Shown here one piece after another: positions 19,001 through 29,197 of a stretch of DNA of 64,000 nucleotides (position 1 is its first letter; each line of letters starts with the position of its first letter). Position numbers and translations under genes: made by a program. The notes beneath the pieces were generated by a model that did no database searches, was not told where the DNA came from, and worked only from the letters and a program-made list of their open reading frames with translations. Origin of the DNA: UBA1672 sp964352665 (GTDB lineage: Bacteria; Pseudomonadota; Alphaproteobacteria; Micavibrionales; Micavibrionaceae); the NCBI GenBank assembly GCA_964352665.1, contig CAYGSJ010000001.1, positions 440,982 to 504,981 on the forward strand, given 5' to 3'.

Positions 19001-21049
19001 ATGAGTGGCAATCCCCTTCTTCAAGTTTCAGCACTTCCAAATCAGGCGCCGCCATTTGACAAGATCAAAACGGAGCATTATCTGCCTGCGGTTGAAGAAG
19101 CTATCGAACGTGCACGCAAAAATATCAACGCCATAAAAGCAAATACAGATGTCCCGACTTTTGAAAATACAATTGCGGCTCTGGAAAGCACCTCGGAAGA
19201 TTTGGGACAAGCTTCATCGGTATTTTATAACCAGCTTTCTGCTATGGGCGGCGACGAACTTCATGAACTTGCTACGAAAATTGGACCGCTTGGCGCAAAT
19301 TTCTCCAGTGATGTGATGCTGGATGCCGATTTGTTCCAGAGGATAAAGACTGTCTATGATGTCCGTAATGACCTTAGGTTAAGCGTCGAGGACACTACTC
19401 TTTTGAATGATACATACCGAAGCTTCGTACGCAGTGGAGCTTTGCTGGATGAAAAGAAGAAGGCAAGACTAAGGGAGATTTCAGAAGCCCTTTCTACACT
19501 CAGCCCTGCTTTTATGCAGAATACGGTAAAATCATCCGAAAGTTTTGAACTTGTAATTGAAGATGAAAATGACCTTTCCGGACTTCCTGACAGCGCAAAA
19601 GATGCCGCCCTACAGGCTGCCACTGAACGTGGGCACGATGGGAAATGGATTGTTACATTGGATTACCCCAGCTTTGGCCCCTTCATGCAATACGCCGACA
19701 ATCGCACTTTAAGAGAGAAAATCTGGCGTGCTTTCTCCAGCCGCGCTTGGAATGATGAGTACGATAATAGCGATAACATCAAAAAAATAGTTTCCTTACG
19801 CAAGGAACGGGCAAATCTTTTAGGATATGATACCCATGCCCATTTCGTACTAGAAGAACGTATGGCGAAGTCACCGGATACCGTCTGGGATTTTCTAGAA
19901 AAACTGAAAACCGTTTATAAACCCGCTGCCGAGCAAGATATTGAAATGCTTGGAAAATATGCAAAAGACGAACATGGACTTGACGATATCCAACCTTGGG
20001 ACGTGGGATATTATTCCGAAAAACTCAAACAGAAATTATTTGAATTTACATCGGAAGATTTCCGCCCCTATTACCAACTCGATAAGGTTCTGGATGGGTG
20101 CTTCGATCATTTCAGCAAGCTTTTTGGAATCAAATTTGTTCAGTCGGATAAATATCCAACATGGCACAAGGATGTAAAAGTATTTGATGTCCTTAATACC
20201 ACGGATGATAGTTTTGTAGGCACGCTTTATGGCGACTTCCACCCGCGCACAGGAAAAAATCAAGGTGCATGGAAAACCAGTTACCGGGATCAAGGTTTGT
20301 TCCGTGGAAAGATTGAGCGCCCTGTGGTAGCCATCGTCTGTAACTTTACAAAACCAACTGCAGATAAACCCTCCCTGCTTACACACGGAGAGGTTACAAC
20401 ATTGTTTCACGAAATGGGCCATGCCGTTCATGCGCTGCTCTCTGATGTCACCTATCGCTCGCACGCAGGCACTTCTGTTTTGTGGGACTTTGTAGAGCTT
20501 CCCTCGCAACTTCAGGAAAATTGGTGTTACGAGAAAGAAATGCTTGATAGCTTTGCCGAACATTATGAAACAGGAGAAAAGATTCCTGCTGAACTGGTAG
20601 AGAAGCTCCGTAAATCAATGAATTTCATGGTTGGATGGCAAGGACTTCGACAGGTCGGGCTGGGAACTCTGGATATGTCTTGGCATACTGCAAACCCCGA
20701 TGATATTGATGATATTGTGGCTTTCGAAGATGAGGCAATTAAAGACACAACACTTTTCCCAAGGCTTGCTGGCCCGACTTCCAATGCGTTCGGACACATC
20801 TTCGCCGGCGGTTATTCTGCGGGGTACTACAGCTATAAATGGGCAGAGGTTCTGGATGCAGACACGTTCGAACTGTTCCTTGAAAAGGGACTTTATGATC
20901 AGAAAACCGCACAGAGCTACAGGGACAATATTTTATCCCGAGGCGGGAGCGAAAAACCTGATATTCTTTATAACCGTTTTCGCGGACGTGATGCAGATCC
21001 TGATGCCCTGTTACGCCGTGAAGGCTTGCTACAAAAGAAAGCAGCATAG
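19001..21049 (+). CDS. M3-family zinc oligopeptidase (Dcp/oligopeptidase A type)
   Basis: Zinc metallopeptidase that degrades short peptides, most likely in the cytoplasm since no signal peptide is visible. The zinc motif HEMGH lies at residues 470-474, in the M3 context TLFHEMGHAVHALL, with the third ligand Glu expected in WDFVELPSQLQENW some 25 residues later. The 682-residue length and the N-terminus (PPFDKIKTEHYLPAVEEAIE) fit peptidyl-dipeptidase Dcp or oligopeptidase A; the sequence alone does not separate them. It is transcribed away from mnmD, 52 bases apart. Confidence 0.92.
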   Translation: MSGNPLLQVSALPNQAPPFDKIKTEHYLPAVEEAIERARKNINAIKANTDVPTFENTIAALESTSEDLGQASSVFYNQLSAMGGDELHELATKIGPLGANFSSDVMLDADLFQRIKTVYDVRNDLRLSVEDTTLLNDTYRSFVRSGALLDEKKKARLREISEALSTLSPAFMQNTVKSSESFELVIEDENDLSGLPDSAKDAALQAATERGHDGKWIVTLDYPSFGPFMQYADNRTLREKIWRAFSSRAWNDEYDNSDNIKKIVSLRKERANLLGYDTHAHFVLEERMAKSPDTVWDFLEKLKTVYKPAAEQDIEMLGKYAKDEHGLDDIQPWDVGYYSEKLKQKLFEFTSEDFRPYYQLDKVLDGCFDHFSKLFGIKFVQSDKYPTWHKDVKVFDVLNTTDDSFVGTLYGDFHPRTGKNQGAWKTSYRDQGLFRGKIERPVVAIVCNFTKPTADKPSLLTHGEVTTLFHEMGHAVHALLSDVTYRSHAGTSVLWDFVELPSQLQENWCYEKEMLDSFAEHYETGEKIPAELVEKLRKSMNFMVGWQGLRQVGLGTLDMSWHTANPDDIDDIVAFEDEAIKDTTLFPRLAGPTSNAFGHIFAGGYSAGYYSYKWAEVLDADTFELFLEKGLYDQKTAQSYRDNILSRGGSEKPDILYNRFRGRDADPDALLRREGLLQKKAA

Positions 21050-21061
21050 AAACTGGGTGTG

Positions 21062-21682
21062 ATGGAAGAAGATAATCATAAAATATATCTTGCTGATCCC
21101 TCTGATCCTGAACAAGGTGCAAAAGCCTTGCGCACGGTCAAAAGGCTTGTGCTTGCCTTTATTCTTGTAATTGCTTTGCTATTGAGTCCTGTACCGGCCT
21201 TCATCGCCAAGCATCTCATTCCAAAAGAAGTTAAGAACTATTTCTTATCCGATGTTTATCAAAATATTGTGTTGTGGGACAGCAATACACTGATTGACCA
21301 ACCACAAAAATTTGAACGATCTCCACCTCTGGAGGTTTTGGGACGTAATACAGGCCTTTGTTTTTTGCTAGTGCCTACTTCGGTTGACGAAGAAGTTTTG
21401 GAAAAGGCCAGGCAGAATAAATCATTTATCGAAGTTGTCGCCCTTTCGACAGACAATAGGGAATATAGCTTAAGAGAAATACAGTTAAGCGAAGAAGATA
21501 AAGACAAGCTCATTCTTTGCCACAAATTCGGGAAAGAGCACAGCTTGCTGCCCGGAAACATAAAGACGGTCTATATCAATCCTTCTCATGCTTTCATACC
21601 TGAGCAGATATATTGGGCAAGCGTAAAAGATATTGATAGTGCAAATCGTTTGAACTATGAGCCAAAGCCCATAAAACACTAA
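21062..21682 (+). CDS. Uncharacterised single-pass membrane protein
   Basis: 206 residues; family not recognised. One membrane helix at about residues 28-52 ([19 protein letters not shown]) leaves a short acidic N-terminus and a 150-residue domain on the other side. The latter has a strand/helix pattern ([38 protein letters not shown]). A GTG directly before the ATG is in frame; I use the ATG. It starts 12 bases after the peptidase gene, so it is probably co-transcribed. Its stop overlaps the converging ftsH stop by four bases. Confidence 0.72.
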   Translation: MEEDNHKIYLADPSDPEQGAKALRTVKRLVLAFILVIALLLSPVPAFIAKHLIPKEVKNYFLSDVYQNIVLWDSNTLIDQPQKFERSPPLEVLGRNTGLCFLLVPTSVDEEVLEKARQNKSFIEVVALSTDNREYSLREIQLSEEDKDKLILCHKFGKEHSLLPGNIKTVYINPSHAFIPEQIYWASVKDIDSANRLNYEPKPIKH

Positions 21683-23583
21683 TCTTTGTCTTTGTCTTTG
21701 TCTTTGTCTTTTTTTTCATCATCCACAGCAGACACAGGAACAGAGGCGCGCGGTTTAACATCGTCATCTTCTGTTTCATGCCTTATGATTGGCTCTCCAC
21801 GCAAAAGGCCCTTGATCTCATCACCACTCAACAATTCATATTCAAGAAGAGCCTTGGCAATTTTATGAAGGTCGTCTTCATGCTTTGTAATGACATCTTT
21901 TGCCTTTTTATACCCCTCATCGATAAAACGTCTGACTTCTTCGTCAATATCAGCAGACATCTTGGCTGATATACGGCGCTCACGATAATTCGAGGGATCA
22001 TCGCTAAAATCAACCATGCCGATTTTTTCGCTTAATCCCCACTGCATCACCATTGCACGGGCCATGGCACTCACTTGTTGGATGTCTCCGGCAGCACCAT
22101 TGGTTACAAATTCATCGCCAAAAATAATTTCTTCAGCAACACGCCCCGCCATACCGACCGAAAGATTGGCTTTCATTTTAGCAAGAGAATAACTGTAGCG
22201 ATCTCCCTCAGGCAGACGCATAACCATACCCAAAGCCTGACCACGCGGCACAATTGTTGCCTTGTGAATAGGATCAGACTCCGGCTCATGCAACGCAACA
22301 AGTGCATGTCCGGCCTCATGATAAGCCGTTAATTTCTTCTCTTCTTCGTTCATTGCCATTGATCGTCTTTCAGACCCCATCATGACTTTGTCTTTGGCTT
22401 CTTCGAGGTCCTCCATACCAATAACACGCTTGTTTTTACGAGCCGCTAAAAGCGCCGCTTCGTTCACAAGGTTAGCAAGCTCGGCACCGGAAAACCCTGG
22501 TGTCCCGCGCGCAATAATGGATGGGTCAACATTGTTTGATAGGGGCACCTTTTTCATGTGCACTTTTAAGATTGCCTCTCGCCCCTTTACATCCGGTAGC
22601 GGCACAGTGACCTGACGGTCAAAGCGGCCGGGACGCAATAATGCGGGATCAAGAACATCCGGTCTGTTGGTTGCGGCCAGAATAATAACGCCCTCGTTGG
22701 ATTCAAAACCATCCATCTCGACCAAAAGCTGGTTTAGTGTTTGCTCACGCTCGTCATTACCGCCGCCATATCCGGCACCACGATGGCGACCAACAGCGTC
22801 AATTTCATCAATGAAAATAATACACGGCGCATTCTTCTTACCCTGTTCAAACATATCACGTACACGGCTGGCACCCACACCGACAAACATTTCTACGAAG
22901 TCTGATCCAGAGATGGTAAAGAACGGCACACCTGCTTCGCCGGCCACGGCGCGTGCTGTCAAAGTTTTACCTGTCCCCGGCGCTCCGACAAGCAAAGCCC
23001 CCTTTGGAATTTTTCCTCCAAGACGCTGGAATTTTTCAGGGTCTTTAAGAAATTCAACAATCTCCTGAAGCTCTTCCTTGGCTTCATCAATACCGGCAAC
23101 ATCCTTAAAGGTCACTTTTGTTTGGTGCTCGGTCAGCATTTTTGCGCGTGAGCGCCCAAAACCCATGGCGCCGCCACCGCCCTTGCCATTCATCTGCCGC
23201 ATTATAAAATACCAAAAACCGATAAGAAGAAGAATAGGCAAAACAGTAAAGAAGATATCAACCAGCCTGATTTTAGGGGGATCTGGTTCTGCAGCCTTAA
23301 TTTTTACATTTGTTCCAGACAGTCGATCAACAATGTTTTCTTCTGGTGGCACTTTCGAAAGAAAGACACCGCCATCGGCTGCATATACACCATGCAGGGT
23401 ATCACCCTTGATGGTCACTTCTGATACACGGCCCACCTTGGAGTCGTCCATAAATTCGCTATAGCTGATTTCAACTTTACTGATCAAAGCACTTTGTTGA
23501 GCTTCACTTGCCAAATTCAGCAAAAGTAAAATGACAAGCCCGACCCCAAGCCAAAACACAAGATTACGATTAATATTGTTCAC
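21679..23583 (-). CDS. ftsH: ATP-dependent zinc metalloprotease FtsH
   Basis: Membrane AAA+ protease that removes damaged membrane proteins and regulators. It has membrane helices at residues 8-25 and 109-127, Walker A GAPGTGKT at 200-207, Walker B FIDEID near 256, the second region of homology around RPGRFDRQ and the zinc site HEAGH at 422-426. Its 634 residues are normal. The last residues are an alternating Lys/Asp tail encoded by a hexanucleotide repeat (separate entry). It follows tilS by 125 bases in the conserved pal-cpoB-tilS-ftsH order. Confidence 0.97.
   Translation of the reverse strand: MNNINRNLVFWLGVGLVILLLLNLASEAQQSALISKVEISYSEFMDDSKVGRVSEVTIKGDTLHGVYAADGGVFLSKVPPEENIVDRLSGTNVKIKAAEPDPPKIRLVDIFFTVLPILLLIGFWYFIMRQMNGKGGGGAMGFGRSRAKMLTEHQTKVTFKDVAGIDEAKEELQEIVEFLKDPEKFQRLGGKIPKGALLVGAPGTGKTLTARAVAGEAGVPFFTISGSDFVEMFVGVGASRVRDMFEQGKKNAPCIIFIDEIDAVGRHRGAGYGGGNDEREQTLNQLLVEMDGFESNEGVIILAATNRPDVLDPALLRPGRFDRQVTVPLPDVKGREAILKVHMKKVPLSNNVDPSIIARGTPGFSGAELANLVNEAALLAARKNKRVIGMEDLEEAKDKVMMGSERRSMAMNEEEKKLTAYHEAGHALVALHEPESDPIHKATIVPRGQALGMVMRLPEGDRYSYSLAKMKANLSVGMAGRVAEEIIFGDEFVTNGAAGDIQQVSAMARAMVMQWGLSEKIGMVDFSDDPSNYRERRISAKMSADIDEEVRRFIDEGYKKAKDVITKHEDDLHKIAKALLEYELLSGDEIKGLLRGEPIIRHETEDDDVKPRASVPVSAVDDEKKDKDKDKDKD
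21684..21707. repeat. Hexanucleotide tandem repeat at the ftsH 3' end
   Basis: Four perfect CTTTGT units on the plus strand, followed by CT and a T run, encode the alternating Lys/Asp C-terminal tail of FtsH. The unit is six bases, so gain or loss of copies changes tail length by two residues without moving the frame. Confidence 0.9.
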
Positions 23584-23708
23584 GTCTTTTCCTAGCCTAT
23601 GATTAAATTCCAGATTACAGCGTCAGCATCGAAAGACAGTAGCGCATTTATTTCTATAAACAAACCCTTTTTGACGATGCACTTTACGAAGTTTAGCGTT
23701 GATAATGC

Positions 23709-24704
23709 CTATTTTTCTAAAGACAAAACAATCTCTTGGTCTTTGTCATTTCGTTCAAACACAATTCCACCTAATGTTCGTTTCCTGAATACATCCGGTT
23801 TCATAAGATCGGCACATAAATTTTCTAACTTTTCCATGCGGATGCTATGCCCTAGCTCGGGAAGCAATATCAATATGGCATTGATAAGCACCCTTAATAC
23901 AATTTCCTCGGGCTCATCAAGCAATAATATTTTTAATACTAACCGGCTCGATTCACTCTCTAACACATTGTCTTCAAGGTATTTTTTGGCAATCAACTCA
24001 AGCGCCTCCCTGGCACGTTCCATTCGTTTTGCCGTCACACTCAACCGTTTTGCAGACAGCCCTTCCCCTTCCAAAACTTCTTTTGATTTACGCAAACGCA
24101 CTCGTGCAAACTTTTCTGACTCATTTGATGGGTCCTCAACACATGATATGCTTGTATTTTTGCAGTATTCTAAAATCTCTGTTTTTAAAAAAGACAGGAA
24201 TGGACGGCAAAGGACAAACCCCTTTCCCATATCTTGCTTAAACGGCATACCGGACAGGCCATCAAGACCGCTCCCCTTTGCTAGCCTAAACAGAAATGTT
24301 TCGGCTTGATCGTCCATGTGATGCCCTAGAAAAAGAAAACCAATTTTGTGAGCAGCCATGAATTCCCTCATAAAACCATACCGGACTTCGCGAGCACGTT
24401 CTTGAATGCGGGCATCGGGTTTTTTATCATGCTCCCATGTAAGAATATGGTGGGCTACATTTCCAAGAGATGAAAGCGCATCCCCAACGTCTTGCGCTTC
24501 TTGCGAACTTTCCGTTCTTAGACCATGGTCCACCGTTAGCGCATAAATTTCTGTGTCGGGATAGAGTGCAGAAAGCATAGAGCATAGAGCCATGCTGTCA
24601 GGGCCTCCGGAAACAGCCACAGCAATGCGCTGTGCGTCCTTCATAATATCCTTGAAGTGCGTATGCATAGTTTCAGAAAAACAAGACGTGAAATCAGATG
24701 CCAT
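23709..24704 (-). CDS. tilS: tRNA(Ile)-lysidine synthase TilS
   Basis: ATP-dependent enzyme that turns C34 of the CAU-anticodon tRNA-Ile into lysidine, so that it reads AUA codons. The PP-loop AVSGGPDSMAL is at residues 30-40 and the second ATP-site motif LGHHMDDQAETFL near 127-139. The 331-residue length means a short C-terminal part compared with the E. coli enzyme, as often in alphaproteobacteria. The gene lies between cpoB and ftsH, its usual alphaproteobacterial location. Confidence 0.93.
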   Translation of the reverse strand: MASDFTSCFSETMHTHFKDIMKDAQRIAVAVSGGPDSMALCSMLSALYPDTEIYALTVDHGLRTESSQEAQDVGDALSSLGNVAHHILTWEHDKKPDARIQERAREVRYGFMREFMAAHKIGFLFLGHHMDDQAETFLFRLAKGSGLDGLSGMPFKQDMGKGFVLCRPFLSFLKTEILEYCKNTSISCVEDPSNESEKFARVRLRKSKEVLEGEGLSAKRLSVTAKRMERAREALELIAKKYLEDNVLESESSRLVLKILLLDEPEEIVLRVLINAILILLPELGHSIRMEKLENLCADLMKPDVFRKRTLGGIVFERNDKDQEIVLSLEK

Positions 24705-24735
24705 TTTGCTTTAACCGCATAAAGGCCGCACAAAA

Positions 24736-25563
24736 CTAGCGGCAGTTTATGCGTTCCATTTCTGTGTCTGCGCGTTTGAGCACCGGAACAGCCGCGTTGG
24801 AATAGTCTTTTTTAAGTTGCTTAAAAGCAATACAGGCATCATCCGTCTTTCCCATACCGGTCAATGCCATCCCGAGTTTCAAAAGATTACTGGAGGCCTT
24901 TGGCCCATTCGGGTATTTCTGATACCCTTCTGCAAAAATACGGGCGGCCTTATCATAGCTTCCGCGCACATAGAATGTTTCTCCATACCAATATTTGGCG
25001 TTTGAAACGAGTGGGTGATCTGGATAGGTGTTAATAAACTTGCTGAACTCCTGTTCTGCACGATCAAACTCACGCTCCTTTACGAAGGAATAAGCGTATT
25101 CATAAGCGCGTGCAGGAGGATCGGTTGTTGTCACAGCACCTGTTTCGGCTGACCTGCTGATGGTTCCAAGCGTCCGATTATCTTCAGGCGGGGTGTAACT
25201 AAAACTTTCATCTTCTGATACGCGCCCCGCATCCATCTCATCCATCATCGGAGGCTCATCGACCGGGGGCGAGGAAATAGACGGCACAGCGCCGTGCTCG
25301 AAATCTTTCAGGCGCACATCCATGTCACCAGTCGCTTTTGCAAGCTCCTCTTCCAAGAGTTTGATCTTATAGTTCTGTTCTTCTATCTGACCTGTAAGGT
25401 TGCGCACTTCTTTTTCAAGTTGCTGCAGGCGTATTTCATTTTGAGCCGCAGAATCATAAGACTGAGCCTGCAAAACTGCAGGCCCACTCATAATTCCCAA
25501 GGCGGCAAGCAAACAAATTGAACATGCCGCCCGGATCTTAGTTTTATAAGACTTCGCAATCAT
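24736..25563 (-). CDS. cpoB: Cell division coordinator CpoB (YbgF), Tol-Pal partner
   Basis: Periplasmic protein that links the Tol-Pal system with peptidoglycan synthesis at division. It has a signal peptide (about residues 1-33), a coiled-coil segment (40-85, QLEKEVRNLTGQIEEQNYKI), a variable linker and three C-terminal TPR repeats starting at AYEYAYSFVKEREFDRAEQ. The family's KYWYGETFYVRGSYDKAA is clear. It starts four bases after the pal stop, indicating translational coupling. Confidence 0.93.
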   Translation of the reverse strand: MIAKSYKTKIRAACSICLLAALGIMSGPAVLQAQSYDSAAQNEIRLQQLEKEVRNLTGQIEEQNYKIKLLEEELAKATGDMDVRLKDFEHGAVPSISSPPVDEPPMMDEMDAGRVSEDESFSYTPPEDNRTLGTISRSAETGAVTTTDPPARAYEYAYSFVKEREFDRAEQEFSKFINTYPDHPLVSNAKYWYGETFYVRGSYDKAARIFAEGYQKYPNGPKASSNLLKLGMALTGMGKTDDACIAFKQLKKDYSNAAVPVLKRADTEMERINCR

Positions 25564-25567
25564 TGTG

Positions 25568-26077
25568 CTACTGAACCTTTGTCACGCCTCTACGGTTTTG
25601 TGACCAGGCTGTTTCATTTGACCCTGGAACCGCAGGACGTTCTTTACCGAAGCTTATTGTTGAAACTCTTGATGGTGCTACACCTAGCGCCACAAGATAG
25701 TTTTTAACAGCATTGGCACGACGCTCACCCAGTGCAAGGTTGTACTCTCTTGTGCCACGCTCGTCGGCATGTCCCTCAATCGTAACACCAAGGCTAGGGT
25801 ATTGATCAAGCCAACTTGCCTGATGCTCAAGTGTTGCGCGCGCTTCCCCTGTCAGATCAGAACTATCGGTTTCAAAGAATATACGGTCCCCGACATTAAC
25901 AACCAGATCCGCTTGAGTTCCCGGCTCCGGTGCACCATCCATAAGTGTTTCACCATCAACAAAAACACCATCTCCTGTTGTGTCCATCGATGTATCAACA
26001 CCGCCCTTGTTAGCATTACCCGAACAGGCACTCACCAATAAAAGAGCAGAAAAAATCATAAAATACCGCACGAACAT
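25568..26077 (-). CDS. pal: Peptidoglycan-associated lipoprotein Pal
   Basis: Outer-membrane lipoprotein that binds peptidoglycan and TolB. I chose the ATG at 26077 because GAAGGGAAG precedes it and it gives a proper lipoprotein signal (FSALLLVSAC, Cys near residue 18). The longer frame to 26179 has no such features. The OmpA-like domain shows GHADERGTREYNLALGERRA, the peptidoglycan-binding signature, and SYGKERP-like SFGKERPAVPG. 169 residues is normal. tolB, usually directly upstream, is not in this window. Confidence 0.95.
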   Translation of the reverse strand: MFVRYFMIFSALLLVSACSGNANKGGVDTSMDTTGDGVFVDGETLMDGAPEPGTQADLVVNVGDRIFFETDSSDLTGEARATLEHQASWLDQYPSLGVTIEGHADERGTREYNLALGERRANAVKNYLVALGVAPSRVSTISFGKERPAVPGSNETAWSQNRRGVTKVQ

Positions 26078-26251
26078 GTGTATCTTCCCTTCATAAATAT
26101 ACAAATTTTTAAACAAAAACCTGCAAGCAGATTCGTCTACCATGACTAGAGTCTTAAGCTCAAATAGTTCCGCTTGCAAGACCTTCAGTAAAAAGTTTGA
26201 AAAACTTACGTGTACAGATACTTCTGTATAAGCAGAAAAAATAAAACCGCT

Positions 26252-27079
26252 TTATGTATCAATAGTTCTTAATTCTTCCAGAAGCATAAACGCCTCTTGC
26301 TTTTCCAATTGTGTAGGTGCTTTTTCAATATACAACTCCAGGGCGCTTATTGCCTTGTCCATTTTCCCCAGTCTGGCTGATAACACGCCATCATCAAACA
26401 AAAGCCTGTACTCGTCCGGAGAAACAATACTTAATCGCTCAACTATCCCAAGAGCAGCCTCGTAATCTCCAACCTCGATGTACCGAAGCTTAATAAGGTT
26501 ATATAAGCAAATCACGGTATCACGCGGCCCCAAACCGTCGAAATAATCTTTAGAAAGCTCGGCCTCCTCGCCCAAAACAGTTTTTACCCTCTCCCTTAGG
26601 TCATATGCTTCCATAACTTTACAGCCAGCGGACGGATCAAAAATAATACGAATACTTTCATACTCCAGCCTACAAAGGAACAGTCCGGGAAAATTCAAGC
26701 CCACAACATCCCATCCGGCCTTCCGGGCAATATCCATGTAAAGGACGCACAACGCGGCCGGACAACCGGATGCACGATCAATCACACGCATAATATCGGC
26801 GCCTTCCAGAATTTCGGCATGTGGGCTGTCTACTTTATAGCCATGCGTCTCGGAGATAACAAATTTTAGCGCCGCAAGCCGGACACCTGCGTCGTCGTCT
26901 GCGCCCTCTGAAATCAAGTCACCATAGCGACGCTTAACTTCACGAACCATAGTCGTAAGATGGTTTTTGTAACGATCCAGTGAAACACCTTCGTGCGAAG
27001 GAGAAATCATTTCAAGCGCCAGACCACCCATATCCAGATCATAATCCGTTTCAGATGCATAACGCTTGATATTCTGCAC
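26252..27079 (-). CDS. SirB1-like transglutaminase-fold protein with TPR tail
   Basis: Matches the SirB1/UPF0162 family: a helical N-terminus, the core GCPAALCVLYMDIARKAG at about residues 109-126, VVGLNFPGLFLCR at about 130-142, and a C-terminal tetratricopeptide region (DYEAALGIVERLSIVSPDEYRLL). The fold is transglutaminase-like. The family normally reads NFPGHFL here; this protein has Leu instead of His, so the catalytic His appears to be missing. It starts with GTG, supported by an excellent GGGAGG five bases upstream. It lies upstream of pal and downstream of the BON lipoprotein. Confidence 0.82.
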   Translation of the reverse strand: MQNIKRYASETDYDLDMGGLALEMISPSHEGVSLDRYKNHLTTMVREVKRRYGDLISEGADDDAGVRLAALKFVISETHGYKVDSPHAEILEGADIMRVIDRASGCPAALCVLYMDIARKAGWDVVGLNFPGLFLCRLEYESIRIIFDPSAGCKVMEAYDLRERVKTVLGEEAELSKDYFDGLGPRDTVICLYNLIKLRYIEVGDYEAALGIVERLSIVSPDEYRLLFDDGVLSARLGKMDKAISALELYIEKAPTQLEKQEAFMLLEELRTIDT

Positions 27080-27113
27080 TTTAACCTCCCGTTAAAAAGG
27101 ATAGAAAAAGCGA

Positions 27114-27842
27114 TTAGTCATATACGCTTTTCTGATCCCACTCTATGGGTTCACCTGTCGCCGCAGGCGGCACTGCCGACTGCTCGTTATAACCGGAATT
27201 ATTATAGCCCCCGTTATCATACGGCAATTGTTGCCCCTGATATCCAGAAGCCGGTTCTTCCGGTGTCCCCACCAACTTCACATAGCTTACAACCTGTTTT
27301 ACGTTTTCAATTGTACGCGCAATACCAATAACACGGTTTAGCTCTGTTTGATCCTGTGCAAATCCCATTAAATAAACACTACCCTGTACGGTATCAATGG
27401 AGTAATTGATTGATTCAACATCGCGCGCGGCAATCAAGGCACCGCGCAATCTGGCAGAAACCCAAGCATCTTTTGCATATCCGATGATACCTTCACTGTT
27501 TGCCACCTTGATTTCATTTATAACGTGCACCACGCCCGAAGGTTGCCATGCCATACGCACAGCCTCTACACGATGGTTAGGGTCTTGAACAACACCGGTT
27601 ATAAGCACACGCCCCTGATTAACCGTAAGGTCAAGCTTGGCAAACATATTTACATCGTAGCTGAACCAGAGTTCATTAATTTGTGCCTGAATTCTAACAT
27701 CCGTTGCTGCGCGCGATAGCCCACCCTCCTGAACGGCCGCTGTTCCTGCGGCAACACCTGCGCCTGCCGCTAACCCAACCGGCGAACAAGACGACAACAA
27801 CATACCGCTCGCCGCCAAACCTATTACCAGAAAATGTCTCAT
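27114..27842 (-). CDS. Dual-BON-domain lipoprotein, DolP (YraP)-like
   Basis: Outer-membrane lipoprotein with two BON domains, which help outer-membrane integrity. The start at 27842 has AAGGATATTTTA upstream and gives the signal MRHFLVIGLAASGMLLSSC. A Gly/Ala-rich stretch follows, then BON 1 (DVRIQAQINELW to about residue 115) and BON 2 (KDAWVSARLRGALIAARDV to about 190). The Pro/Gly/Tyr/Asn-rich tail of about 50 residues is longer than in E. coli DolP. The neighbours yraN, rsmI and divergent lpoA are the same set as around E. coli yraP, supporting the assignment. Confidence 0.87.
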   Translation of the reverse strand: MRHFLVIGLAASGMLLSSCSPVGLAAGAGVAAGTAAVQEGGLSRAATDVRIQAQINELWFSYDVNMFAKLDLTVNQGRVLITGVVQDPNHRVEAVRMAWQPSGVVHVINEIKVANSEGIIGYAKDAWVSARLRGALIAARDVESINYSIDTVQGSVYLMGFAQDQTELNRVIGIARTIENVKQVVSYVKLVGTPEEPASGYQGQQLPYDNGGYNNSGYNEQSAVPPAATGEPIEWDQKSVYD

Positions 27843-27879
27843 TAAAATATCCTTGCTTCGTTTGATTCGAATAACGCTA

Positions 27880-28263
27880 TTATGAACCTGCTTCCCAGGC
27901 ATTGTCCAGATGGGTAACTTGAAACTGTCCACTGCCGTCTTCTGAAATAGCGACCACATCAAACCGCATATCATATGACGCATAGTCCGGATATTCGCTA
28001 AGAAAGAACAGCGCGGCGTTTTCTATTCTCTGCCGGCTTCTTGGTAATATAGAGCTAAGAGCTTCTTCAATTGATTTCCGAGATTTGACCTCGACAAAGC
28101 ATAAAAGATTCTTTTGTGTAACAATAAAATCAATTTCTCCGTATCTGGTTTTGTAACGTTGCTGGATAATTTTATATCCGCTTTTTTCTAAAAAAGCTTT
28201 TGCATAGCTTTCCGCTAAAACACCGCGCGCATGGTTGGTCTGTAATTTTTCAGGACGCGTCAT
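27880..28263 (-). CDS. yraN: YraN family protein (UPF0102, predicted nuclease fold)
   Basis: 127-residue member of the YraN family with a restriction-endonuclease-like fold. The motif GEIDFIVTQKNLLCFVEVK holds the conserved E..D..EVK metal-binding residues at about 43-61. The biochemical role of the family is not settled. The start overlaps the end of rsmI by four bases (ATGA), so the two are translationally coupled. Confidence 0.92.
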   Translation of the reverse strand: MTRPEKLQTNHARGVLAESYAKAFLEKSGYKIIQQRYKTRYGEIDFIVTQKNLLCFVEVKSRKSIEEALSSILPRSRQRIENAALFFLSEYPDYASYDMRFDVVAISEDGSGQFQVTHLDNAWEAGS

Positions 28264-29147
28264 GTCTTTTTCTCTTTCTCAATTACAAGGGCAATATCGT
28301 ATAGGATATTTTTTTTGAGGCCGGTACTTTCTGCCACAAACGTTGCTGCATCTTTTGTTTTCATAGTTTTCAGCGCGTCACGTATCATATCTTCAACCTG
28401 ATTTTGTGGGATGTCTTCTTTGATTGGTGGCCCGATAACAATAACAATTTCACCTTTGGGCAACCCATTGTTTTCATATCCATCCAAAAGATCTTTTGCG
28501 CTTCCCTTTTTACACTCCTCAAAAAATTTTGTAATTTCTCTTACAACAGCAACATCCCTGTTGCCCAAAACATCCTGAACATCTTTAAGCGCGGCTTTTA
28601 GCCTTTGTGCACTTTCAAATGCAATAAGACTGGCGGGAGCGCCGGCCCATTGCCTTAGCGTATCTTGTCTTGCTTTTGTTTTGTTTGGCAAAAACCCGAT
28701 AAAACAAAATTTATCACTGGGCAAACCTGAGAGCTGAAGCGCGGCCAGCGGTGCGTTTGCCCCTGGAAGGGTTGTAACGTAGACCCCCTGCTCTATACAG
28801 GCGCTTACCAGCTTATATCCCGGATCTGAAATCAAGGGCATGCCGGCATCACTGACCAGAGCAACCGCCTCACCCTTTTTAATGCGATCAATAACAATCT
28901 CTTTGTGCTTGTCCTCATTATGGTCGTGATAGGATTTTGTCTTTGCTTGAATCTGATAAGCACTAAATAATTTTTTTGTGACCCTTGTATCTTCACACAA
29001 AACCAAATCAGCCCTTCGAAGAACATCAAGCGCGCGCATGGTAATGTCACCAAGATTACCGATCGGCGTTGCCACTATATATAAGCCGGCACGCAATTCC
29101 TCGTAATTGTGGTCTGGATTTTCAATTTCTTTTTCTATATCGTCCAT
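28260..29147 (-). CDS. rsmI: 16S rRNA C1402 2'-O-ribose methyltransferase RsmI
   Basis: SAM-dependent methyltransferase of the tetrapyrrole-methylase fold that methylates the ribose of C1402 in the ribosomal P site. It shows the N-terminal signature YIVATPIGNLGDITMRAL (about residues 23-40), LCEDTRVTKKL (50-60) and LVSDAGMPLISDPGY (99-113). 295 residues is normal. It is transcribed away from the lpoA-like gene, with 50 bases between starts, and is coupled to yraN. Confidence 0.95.
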   Translation of the reverse strand: MDDIEKEIENPDHNYEELRAGLYIVATPIGNLGDITMRALDVLRRADLVLCEDTRVTKKLFSAYQIQAKTKSYHDHNEDKHKEIVIDRIKKGEAVALVSDAGMPLISDPGYKLVSACIEQGVYVTTLPGANAPLAALQLSGLPSDKFCFIGFLPNKTKARQDTLRQWAGAPASLIAFESAQRLKAALKDVQDVLGNRDVAVVREITKFFEECKKGSAKDLLDGYENNGLPKGEIVIVIGPPIKEDIPQNQVEDMIRDALKTMKTKDAATFVAESTGLKKNILYDIALVIEKEKKT

Positions 29148-29197
29148 ATCATCAACAGTATTTTTGCCCTCGATTTTTTTGAGAGAATAACAGACCC

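Noticed and set aside
26078..26251. tolB or another Tol gene upstream of pal
   Set aside because: The stretch has no coding frame of that type, and the next gene is SirB1-like; tolQRAB must be elsewhere.
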